21,667 nucleotides of DNA from an uncultured Opitutia bacterium (lineage in GTDB: Bacteria; Verrucomicrobiota; Verrucomicrobiia; Opitutales; UBA953): assembly GCA_903929325.1 (NCBI GenBank), contig CAIYUD010000194.1, forward strand, positions 1-21,667. The letters are read 5' to 3'. This document shows, one piece after another, positions 15,453-21,667 of the stretch. Within the stretch, counting starts at the first letter, position 1; the number at the start of each line of letters is the position of its first letter. The notes beneath the pieces are model-generated. The model was not told the origin of the DNA. It worked only from the letters and a program-made list of their open reading frames with translations, and did no database searches. A program made the position numbers and the translations under genes.

Positions 15453-16529
15453 TTAAAGAAGCGGTACTTGTTCAACGATTTCCAGCCCGTGCCCTGAAAG
15501 GCCAACTACTTTCCGGGGGCTATGCGTGAGCAACCGAATTTGTCCCAGTCCAAGATCAGCAAGGATCTGAGCGCCAACGCCGTAATCACGATCATCCATT
15601 TCCCCAAGTCTTACGCCGGCAGCATCCGCACGAACGCCACCATCGGGTTGTCCGACGTGTAGAATGACTCCACGGCCTTCGGCGGCCACGGCTCGGAAGC
15701 TTGCTTCGAGCGTGCCGCCCATCCCGAATGACTTTCCGTGAAAAAGCTCGGCCAATAAGTTTTCGCGCTGAACGCGTACTAAGGTCGGCTCTTTATTAAT
15801 AGCTCCGCGAACAAAGGCGAGGTGCTGTCGCCCATCGGTTGAGCGATAGACATGCAGTCGGAATTTTCCCCACGTACAATCGAAGTCGCTCGTGGTGACG
15901 CACTCAACCAGGCGAGTGTCTTTACGGCGATGCGCAATCAGTTGGGCAATTGAAATCATGCGCAAGCCATGACGCGCTTTCATTTCAATCAATTCAGGTA
16001 CGCGCGCCATCGTGCCATCGTCATTGAGAATTTCGCAAATCACGCCACTCGGTGAAAGTCCAGCGAGCAAAGCGAGGTCAACTGCTGCTTCGGTATGGCC
16101 GGCTCGTTGTAAAACTCCACCAGGCCTCGCGAGGAGTGGGAAGATATGTCCTGGGCGAACAAGTTCTTCTGGTCGCGTCGCTGGATTCGCGAGGAGCGCA
16201 ATCGTGCGCGCGCGGTCTGCCGCACTGATGCCTGTGGTAATCCCACTCGCTGCATCCACGGCGACGGCAAATGCCGTGCGCTGAGATTCTTTATTTTCCG
16301 GGACCATCTGTTCAATACCCAGACGGCGGAGTTGAGCCTCGACGGTTGGTACGCAAATGAGACCACGCCCGAAGCGTGTCATGAAATTAACGGCTTCCGG
16401 CGTGACTTTGGTTGCCGCCATCACGAGGTCGCCCTCGTTTTCACGGTTTTCGTCGTCAGTGACCACGACCATTCGACCCGCGGCAATATCCGCAATGGCG
16501 TCATCGACTTGGTCAAAGGGTTTTTCCAT
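15453..16529 (-). CDS. ribBA: RibBA-type protein: active-looking DHBP synthase fused to a degenerate GTP cyclohydrolase II domain
   Basis: From the ATG at 16527-16529 the product has 358 residues. The N-terminal half (about 5-200) is an intact 3,4-dihydroxy-2-butanone 4-phosphate synthase. It shows DDENRENEGDL (25-35), FGRGLICVP (53-61), RPGHIFPLLARPGGVLQRAG (125-144), HTEAAVDL (145-152) and VICEILNDDGTMAR (163-176). The C-terminal half (about 205-358) aligns by VRV (251-253), RDYGVGAQIL (314-323), RLLTHSPRKVVGL (332-344) and GLEIVEQVPL (348-357). It lacks the C-x10-C-x-C zinc cysteines of real GTP cyclohydrolase II: the region reads FHGKSFGMGGTLEASFRAVA. QEGRGIGL is also absent. This resembles the RibBX hybrids described in proteobacteria. 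A TTG at 16569-16571 could add 14 residues, with no support. Confidence 0.9.
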   Translation of the reverse strand: MEKPFDQVDDAIADIAAGRMVVVTDDENRENEGDLVMAATKVTPEAVNFMTRFGRGLICVPTVEAQLRRLGIEQMVPENKESQRTAFAVAVDAASGITTGISAADRARTIALLANPATRPEELVRPGHIFPLLARPGGVLQRAGHTEAAVDLALLAGLSPSGVICEILNDDGTMARVPELIEMKARHGLRMISIAQLIAHRRKDTRLVECVTTSDFDCTWGKFRLHVYRSTDGRQHLAFVRGAINKEPTLVRVQRENLLAELFHGKSFGMGGTLEASFRAVAAEGRGVILHVGQPDGGVRADAAGVRLGEMDDRDYGVGAQILADLGLGQIRLLTHSPRKVVGLSGHGLEIVEQVPLL

Positions 16530-16586
16530 AGATTCGCTTACGGAGTGTGAGAACCCTGGTCGCTCGTGCAAGTGGCGACTGACTGT

Positions 16587-19034
16587 TTAGCGATACTCCA
16601 GCTGTACGGACGCCGTCATATCATGGTCGGCGACTGCACGAATCCAATAAGCGCCAAATGCTTTGGGGAATGTATGGTGGATGGGATTGCCCGGGCTTAC
16701 TTTGATGGACGTGTACGGCAGCCAGACGCCTGTTCCGTCGACATCAACCTCCAGGTGGATGGTTGCTGCAGTATTACCCTCTACGGTGACGGCACATTGG
16801 TCGTAGCCCGACATCAAGTAAGGGTCTGAGTATACGCCGCCGCGAACCTCTGTGTTCTTCCACGGGCCGCCTTGACCGCGTGCCTTACCAAGCCGCCAGA
16901 GATCGTCGACCGCACCAACCCAAACAGCCGCAGTGCCATCAGCACTTTGTAGCAAGTGTTGGTTAGGCTTAGCCTCGGCATCAATACCGGTGATGAAAAG
17001 CATCCCGAATTGCGTACAGAAGTCCTCAATCTTACGCGCATGCGTCGACACCGCTCTAACTTTTGCCATGCCCTGGGCATTGCGAGCGGGCAGTTCAAAG
17101 AAAGTGCCACCGACATTCAAGAGGTCGCGTTCCGTGGCGACTTCTCGGCAAAAGCGACCTGCCCCGAGTTCGCGCTCCGCTGTGCCAAAGGGAAGTCGCC
17201 AGCGCTTCCCATCTTCCTCGATGATAATGGATGCGACATCGGCTTTAATTGCCAGCATTGGACTTGGCGCGCATGCGGTGATGTTTTTAAGAGCAACCTC
17301 ATCGTTGGTTGCGCAGACTTTAAGCGATTGATCGATAGTGAAGAGTTGGTTGTTAACAACGAGGCCGATGCGCTCAGCCCCCAGTGAGCGTAGCACGCCA
17401 ACTCGCCGCTGATGAGTGGTCGCTGCGGCAAGACACCTGAAATCATCATCGGCTAAATTAGAACGTCCGTCTTCTGTCCGATAATGGAAAGAGGCTACGA
17501 CGCCGCGTGCAGGCTTATCGGTTGAAAGGCGAACCCATGCGCCTTTTTCGGCCGCTGTGAAATCTACCCATGTGCTTTCGTGTGCTTGCACGGAAATTTC
17601 CTGCAGTGCCGTCCATGTGCCATTGCCTTTAGTATCAACCCACACGGTAAATTTAAGCGCTTCATCCGATTGCTGTGCTAAATAAAGACCACGGTGCGAA
17701 AAACCTGAAAAGAGAAAAGGGTCGCTCATTGCGTTCGCACTGAGTGTTTCGTTGAGCCAGACAGATCCGCGCGCAACGACAGGGCCAAGCTCGTCGAGTT
17801 GCTTTGGCTGCAGAAACCAAAGATTTGAATTCGATTGTGGCGGTGCGGCGCCTTCTGTTTTGAGCGAACGTTTGTTTAGGAACTCTGATTTAGCTGAGTC
17901 GTCGCAACCGAGAACCACGAGGTCGTTCCATCGACAGAAATCCCCGATGACTTTTAAGTAAGCCGAACGCGGGGTAATACCTGCGGAATGATTTGGGCTG
18001 AAGTCGCGCGGGAAATGCCAAAAGGCTCCATGCATCGTCATCAGTAAATCACTTTCTCCAATATCTCGGATGCGCGGCCACTCGGTGTTCCAGCCGTGGG
18101 ACCCGTCGTAACTATGGCTCGGCTTGGGTAGACGGTAGGCCTGCCAGTTGCCTTTATCCAAAACCATTAAGACGAGCGATTTGGCATCCCAGCCGACACT
18201 CCAAATGGGATCTGTCTCTGGGTGTGCACTGCCGGTGATACCGCCAGGCCCTGAGACTTCCGTGAATTGATTACGGCGAATCAGCGACCAATCGCCTTCA
18301 CCTTTCCACTCGGCTAAAGCGCCCGAAGGAATGGTCGGGTCGTTTTGTACACGGGCATCCATCTCGCCGTTATTGGAATAAACGACGCGACCTTGTCCCG
18401 AGTAGAGTCCTTTGCCGTGATAACCTGGCAGTCGTGAATGGCCTTCAGGTCCGGGTGGTTGGTTCTCTTTGGCGATTTCTTCAGGGCTGCCTTTGGGACG
18501 TGGTCGCTGGTTGTCATCTTTGATGAGCGTGCGGACTTCGAGGGTGTGCACGTCGACTTCATAAAGACCCTCTTCCATGGTGGCGTAGTAGACCTTGCTG
18601 GCCGGGTCAGTTAGATGACGCGCCGTCCCTGTCAGTCGTCCAGGCATCTGATTTGGCGAAATGACACGTACGCCTCCTTGGGCATTAATAAAATAGGGTC
18701 CAATCAACAGCTGGTTACTTTCTTGATGGATTAGCCGGTTAGCAGGTGTGCCGCCGACACTTTCTGGCCGTGCGCGGATTGATAAATCTGGGCTAATTTC
18801 CCATAATTTATCTGAAGAACCAAAAGGCATGTGTGGGCCATAGGTAATCACCCAAAGTTTGCCCGCCCACGGCACCACTGCACCCGTTCCGCATTCACCC
18901 TCGCGATTTGCATAACTTAGGCGCGGGTCGATCCCAGAAATCCCCGGAGTCGCAGCATCTTTTTTATAAAGCCAAAATTTCCAGCCAGCAAAGACAAGGA
19001 CGGCCAAAAGTAGAATATTTCTAAGGCGGCGCAC
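16587..19034 (-). CDS. Exported or membrane-anchored protein of unknown function with a duplicated C-terminal module
   Basis: This 815-residue product starts with a basic, hydrophobic N-terminus (residues 5-23), a signal peptide or anchor. After it come blade-like stretches with repeated 'KLWEISPDL', 'GLYEVDVHTLEV' and 'GKGLYSGQGRVVYSNNGEM' that suggest a beta-propeller (inference). Two copies of an about 80-residue module follow, at residues 437-519 and 736-815. Both begin SDPFL/SDPYL, then (F/M)SG(F/Y), an acidic D.kGNGtW / D.dGTGvW element, and close with an aromatic AYW/AW-R step and FHYR/LEYR. I recognise no catalytic motif. The start codon is GTG 19032-19034. The gene lies between comEC and ribBA, both on the same strand, at 37 and 57 bases. 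Similar modules may occur in planctomycete or verrucomicrobial secreted proteins, but I cannot verify this. Confidence 0.85.
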   Translation of the reverse strand: MRRLRNILLLAVLVFAGWKFWLYKKDAATPGISGIDPRLSYANREGECGTGAVVPWAGKLWVITYGPHMPFGSSDKLWEISPDLSIRARPESVGGTPANRLIHQESNQLLIGPYFINAQGGVRVISPNQMPGRLTGTARHLTDPASKVYYATMEEGLYEVDVHTLEVRTLIKDDNQRPRPKGSPEEIAKENQPPGPEGHSRLPGYHGKGLYSGQGRVVYSNNGEMDARVQNDPTIPSGALAEWKGEGDWSLIRRNQFTEVSGPGGITGSAHPETDPIWSVGWDAKSLVLMVLDKGNWQAYRLPKPSHSYDGSHGWNTEWPRIRDIGESDLLMTMHGAFWHFPRDFSPNHSAGITPRSAYLKVIGDFCRWNDLVVLGCDDSAKSEFLNKRSLKTEGAAPPQSNSNLWFLQPKQLDELGPVVARGSVWLNETLSANAMSDPFLFSGFSHRGLYLAQQSDEALKFTVWVDTKGNGTWTALQEISVQAHESTWVDFTAAEKGAWVRLSTDKPARGVVASFHYRTEDGRSNLADDDFRCLAAATTHQRRVGVLRSLGAERIGLVVNNQLFTIDQSLKVCATNDEVALKNITACAPSPMLAIKADVASIIIEEDGKRWRLPFGTAERELGAGRFCREVATERDLLNVGGTFFELPARNAQGMAKVRAVSTHARKIEDFCTQFGMLFITGIDAEAKPNQHLLQSADGTAAVWVGAVDDLWRLGKARGQGGPWKNTEVRGGVYSDPYLMSGYDQCAVTVEGNTAATIHLEVDVDGTGVWLPYTSIKVSPGNPIHHTFPKAFGAYWIRAVADHDMTASVQLEYR
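16590..16829 (-). repeat. Copy 2 of the internal module of the 815-residue protein
   Basis: It encodes residues 736-815, starting SDPYLMSGYD and ending ASVQLEYR. It aligns without large gaps to copy 1 through SDP(F/Y)L-SG, the acidic GTG/GNG turn followed by W, and the aromatic YWIR/AWVR step. The two copies are clearly diverged, so the duplication is old. Confidence 0.6.
17478..17726 (-). repeat. Copy 1 of the internal module of the 815-residue protein
   Basis: It encodes residues 437-519, starting SDPFLFSGFS and ending ASFHYR. About 215 residues with Trp-rich propeller-like sequence separate it from copy 2. In the acidic turn it reads DTKGNGTW, where copy 2 has DVDGTGVW. Confidence 0.6.
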
Positions 19035-19071
19035 AAATGTTTATCAGCCTTTCGAGATGAGAGTTCCAAGA

Positions 19072-20694
19072 TTAAATAACTATAGCACCGCAAACTAACC
19101 ATATCAGTAATACGGCGCATGGCCGTGCGATAGTCTTCCAGTTTGCGGGTCGGTGAAATTGCCAAAGCATGACACCTAAGACGGATACCGTTGCGCCCGC
19201 GCCTATCCAGTCACTGCGCCATTGTGCCGAAGTTGTCATAGCGGGCAGCAGTGCTAAAAGTTCTGCGAAGTAGGCCATGCCATGTAACCAGCCAGCTGCG
19301 AGGCTGTTGACGAAGTATCGCGGCACGTCGAGCCAACTGAAAAACGAAAGCCCTACCGAAACCATTCCAAGCACAACGGGTAGCCCTGAGAGTGGTACAA
19401 GTAGGAGGTTCGCAAAAATGCCACCGGGGCAGATAGAGCCAAAAACACTGAGTGCGATCGGAGCACCCGCTGTACTCGCAGCTATTGAAATACAAAGGCC
19501 TTCTGCGATGCGTGTGCGCAACCAGCGGCCCCAGCGCAGAATTTTTGGGACTGCTTCTTTGGGTGTTAGCCGTTCAGCGAGCCCTGGGCGGCTCAAGGAT
19601 TTTGCCGCCGGACTGCCGACAAGTAAGATGCCGATGACAGATGCGTAACTTAGCTGGAACCCCGCATCTGTGGCAGCCTGAGGATCTAGAACTAAAGTAA
19701 TCGCGCAGGAAAGAAAGAGTCCTTGGAGGGGGTTGGAACGTCGCTGAAGGGTGGTGCAGGCCAAAATACAAGCCGCCATAATCCATGCCCGACACGCCGA
19801 CGGCGTTCCGCCTGTCACTTCAACATACACCCACAAGGTGAAGAGTGCGATGGCACCGCCCATGCGATCACTGAGGCGACACTTCCTTGCCAACCAAACT
19901 AAGGCCACCGCCATGCCAGTGATGTGTAATCCGCTAATTGCAAAAAGGTGTAAGGTGCCCGTTGCGGCAAAAATTAACCGGTCCTCGTTTTCAAGTAAAC
20001 GGGTTTGCCCAACCATGGTTGCTGCCAATAAGCTGCCACCACGCGAATCTTCCCAGGCAAGCTCGCGAAAACCAGCGACTAATTTTTTTCCGAGGTCATT
20101 TTCTTGCCGAGCAAGGACGCCTGCCGGTTCAATTTCTGCAGCAACCCGCGCGTGTCCGAGTCGCAGACTAATATTTTGTGAACGAAACCAATTTTCACGC
20201 GGGTCATCCGGATCTCCGCAGGCTGATAAAAGCCCACTTAGAACATAAAGGCCTCCCGGGACGGGTGGTGTATTGAACCCATCGCACAGAACTTGCCGAC
20301 GGCGTGTATCCGTCGGCCCGGTTTGCACCCAGCCGACTGCCCGCCACCGATTGTTATCACGTTCGTCGAGACGGTTAACTTCGACGAATAAATCTGCCCG
20401 CCCTGGTTCACCCTCCCAACGCTCCATGCGCCCAGCACGTAGCGAATGCCAGCAGGCGCCAAAACAGAAACCCGTTACAATGATGCAAGCTATCCAGCGG
20501 AACGGCTTGCTGATGCTAAAAAAAGCGCCCGTAAGTCCAATAGCTGCGAGCCCGTAAGCGTAAGCAGGACGCATGAATCCTGTCGCATCCGTTAAGCAGC
20601 CCGCGAGAAAGGGAAGGGCAACCCAAAGCGCAGGGGCGTGCCTCGATGGCTGGTTTAAATCTTCTGAGTCATCCAGGGGGTTGGTCCGGTCCAT
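19072..20694 (-). CDS. ComEC/Rec2-like competence channel protein lacking the C-terminal nuclease domain
   Basis: The 540-residue polytopic membrane protein has an N-terminal DUF4131-type part: membrane segments at about 22-85 enclosing an extracytoplasmic beta-rich domain around 95-195. A competence domain follows from about 225. Its diagnostic motif is GTLHLFAISGLHITGMAVAL (246-265), and YVEVTGGTPSACRAWIMA is another conserved region. About ten further membrane segments follow. The protein ends straight after a last membrane segment (LLIWLVCGAIVI), so the metallo-beta-lactamase-like nuclease domain of full-length ComEC is missing. ComEC moves single-stranded DNA across the inner membrane in natural transformation. 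The start is ATG 20692-20694, overlapping folK by 40 bases; I see no other plausible start. Confidence 0.88.
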   Translation of the reverse strand: MDRTNPLDDSEDLNQPSRHAPALWVALPFLAGCLTDATGFMRPAYAYGLAAIGLTGAFFSISKPFRWIACIIVTGFCFGACWHSLRAGRMERWEGEPGRADLFVEVNRLDERDNNRWRAVGWVQTGPTDTRRRQVLCDGFNTPPVPGGLYVLSGLLSACGDPDDPRENWFRSQNISLRLGHARVAAEIEPAGVLARQENDLGKKLVAGFRELAWEDSRGGSLLAATMVGQTRLLENEDRLIFAATGTLHLFAISGLHITGMAVALVWLARKCRLSDRMGGAIALFTLWVYVEVTGGTPSACRAWIMAACILACTTLQRRSNPLQGLFLSCAITLVLDPQAATDAGFQLSYASVIGILLVGSPAAKSLSRPGLAERLTPKEAVPKILRWGRWLRTRIAEGLCISIAASTAGAPIALSVFGSICPGGIFANLLLVPLSGLPVVLGMVSVGLSFFSWLDVPRYFVNSLAAGWLHGMAYFAELLALLPAMTTSAQWRSDWIGAGATVSVLGVMLWQFHRPANWKTIARPCAVLLIWLVCGAIVI

Positions 20695-21191
20695 AGCCGG
20701 AGGCCGTCAGTCGAGAGTGATAACTGAGAGACCTCCGTTCGTAGCCAATCCCACTCAGGGCAATTGGCGAGCGGCTCGCGCTGAAGAAGATTCCTTAAGG
20801 GAAAGACCACAAATCCGCGCGAGGTCCAGCGAGGGTGGGGCAGGGTTAGTGTAGATTCTTTTAAGGACAGCTTACCAAAAAAAAGCAGATCGATGTCACA
20901 GGTTCTTGGGCCGTTACGCTCACTGCGGATTCGCCCGAGGTTACTTTCAATGGACAAGCACTCGGCCAAAAGTTTTTGCGGGGACATCTGTGTCCGGATT
21001 GCCAGACAGAGGTTTAGGTAGTCCGGTTGACTGATCAGGCTTACCGCGGTGGTTTCGTAGGTATCGGAAATGGCGAGTAATTCCGTTTCAGGCAGCTTCC
21101 TTATAAGAGAGAGTGCCTGATGTAAGATGGCTGGTCGGTCGCCGAGGTTGCCGCCGAGGGCTAAGATAACCTGTGCTGAGGCTGGGTTCAC
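20655..21191 (-). CDS. folK: 6-hydroxymethyl-7,8-dihydropterin pyrophosphokinase
   Basis: This folate-pathway enzyme transfers pyrophosphate from ATP to hydroxymethyl-dihydropterin. The 178-residue product has LALGGNLGDR (10-19), SQPDYLNLCLAI (54-65), LGRIRSERNGPRTCDIDLLF (85-104) with metal ligands D99 and D101, and LPHPRWTSRGFVVFPL (117-132). All match the family. The start is GTG 21189-21191, in a four-base GTGA overlap with the folB stop, so translation is coupled. The last 40 bases overlap the comEC start. FolB and FolK catalyse consecutive steps. Confidence 0.95.
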   Translation of the reverse strand: MNPASAQVILALGGNLGDRPAILHQALSLIRKLPETELLAISDTYETTAVSLISQPDYLNLCLAIRTQMSPQKLLAECLSIESNLGRIRSERNGPRTCDIDLLFFGKLSLKESTLTLPHPRWTSRGFVVFPLRNLLQREPLANCPEWDWLRTEVSQLSLSTDGLRLWTGPTPWMTQKI

Positions 21192-21550
21192 GCCCGCTCG
21201 CGCCGTATGCGCACAGATATTCCATCAAAATCAGCGGCCACCGGGGCGAAAGGCTTATGAACCTCAACCGTAACGGCCTTAACCATCAAAAAGGTGCCTA
21301 GAATGCGTGCGGCGATCTGTTGGGCTAGGGTCTCAATTAAGTAGACGGGTTTGCCCTTTAATTGTTCTTCGACCGTCCGGATCGCGGAGGCGTAATCAAC
21401 GGTAAGCTTAAGGTCATCTGAGGCTGCGGCCGGCCGGGTATCGACTTCGAGCTCAAGGGATACGGTAAACCTTTGCCCAAGGCGGGTTTCCTCAGGCAGG
21501 GCGCCATGGTGCCCATAGGAGCGAATTCCACTAATCCGGATGATATCCAC
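21188..21550 (-). CDS. folB: Dihydroneopterin aldolase
   Basis: FolB cleaves 7,8-dihydroneopterin to 6-hydroxymethyl-dihydropterin and glycolaldehyde, making the substrate of FolK. The 120-residue product has the normal length. Its markers are SYGHHGALPEETRLGQRF (11-28), with catalytic-region Glu, VDYASAIRTVEE (51-62), YLIETLAQQIA (70-80) and VEVHKPFAP (96-104) with the catalytic Lys. The start is GTG 21548-21550, with no Shine-Dalgarno. The preceding frame ends inside it at 21531, so the start may be coupled to the upstream gene. Confidence 0.95.
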   Translation of the reverse strand: MDIIRISGIRSYGHHGALPEETRLGQRFTVSLELEVDTRPAAASDDLKLTVDYASAIRTVEEQLKGKPVYLIETLAQQIAARILGTFLMVKAVTVEVHKPFAPVAADFDGISVRIRRERA

Positions 21551-21667
21551 GGCTTGTTTGTTGTTGGACTAGGCCTTCTTCGCAAGCGGGTTCGGCGACA
21601 ATCGTCAGTCTGTGGGTAGTCCCTTCTTGACCCTTACTTGTCTCACCTCTGACAGTTGCCCGAATCA
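21531..21667 (-). CDS. C-terminal end of an unidentified gene, possibly uroporphyrinogen-III synthase (5' end outside window)
   Basis: A minus-strand frame enters from the right edge and stops at TAG 21531-21533, overlapping the folB start by 20 bases. It gives 44 residues. The part TIVAEPACEEGLVQQ resembles HemD C-termini such as 'VAEEPTxEGLVEAI', and GETS resembles the GETT/GPTT step before it. A 44-codon open frame can occur by chance, so both existence and identity are tentative. Confidence 0.35.
   Translation of the reverse strand, partial: IRATVRGETSKGQEGTTHRLTIVAEPACEEGLVQQQTSRGYHPD

Noticed and set aside
16530..16590. FMN riboswitch upstream of ribBA
   Set aside because: The gap is only about 57 bases and holds none of the conserved RFN element boxes.
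17349..17360. 12-bp palindrome GTTGTTAACAAC similar to the accB half-site
   Set aside because: It lies inside the 815-residue coding region (encoding VVNN) and lacks the flanks of the accB element; probably chance.
1..21667. tRNA, rRNA, CRISPR repeats or insertion sequences
   Set aside because: No cloverleaf, repeat-spacer pattern, transposase frame or paired terminal inverted repeats was seen on either strand.

Overview
The window carries 17 well-supported protein-coding genes, one further gene fragment at the right edge, and no RNA gene, mobile element or CRISPR array that I can see. Coding density is very high: no gene-free stretch reaches 300 bases. The longest gaps are about 124 bases (1618-1741, upstream of accB) and about 104 bases (10063-10166, between divergent genes). 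The cell is Gram-negative in style: AsmA-family protein, lipobox lipoprotein, BCCP/biotin carboxylase pair. A GldG/DUF4340 ABC cluster, a RibBA with a degenerate GTP cyclohydrolase half, and the run ribH-nusB-ftsY-aroB suggest Verrucomicrobiota, perhaps Opitutae. That placement is inference from gene content, not a database result. Strong Shine-Dalgarno sites are uncommon; many starts instead overlap or abut the upstream stop codon.

Block A (1-10062, minus strand) reads right to left. It begins with a membrane-anchored YfgM/TPR-like protein, followed by an ABC-2 ATPase, its permease, a GldG-like auxiliary protein, a DUF4340 protein and a large AsmA-like protein. Gaps are only 2-7 bases, so this looks like one envelope operon. 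After a short intergenic region with a 26-bp perfect palindrome come accB and accC, the biotin carrier and biotin carboxylase of acetyl-CoA carboxylase; accC runs off the left edge.

Block B (10167-12324, plus strand) is a phosphoglucomutase/phosphomannomutase followed 4 bases later by a tiny lipoprotein.

Block C (12331-21667, minus strand) reads right to left. It starts with the tail of an unknown gene (possibly hemD), then folB, folK, a short ComEC-like channel protein, an 815-residue exported protein of unknown function, ribBA, ribH, nusB, ftsY and aroB. It mixes folate, riboflavin and shikimate biosynthesis with protein targeting and transcription antitermination. The 815-residue protein is the one clear orphan and contains an internal duplication.

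The least explained material is the six-gene ABC/GldG/DUF4340/AsmA operon, the duplicated-module exported protein, the RibBA that has lost its zinc cysteines, and the palindrome in front of accBC.
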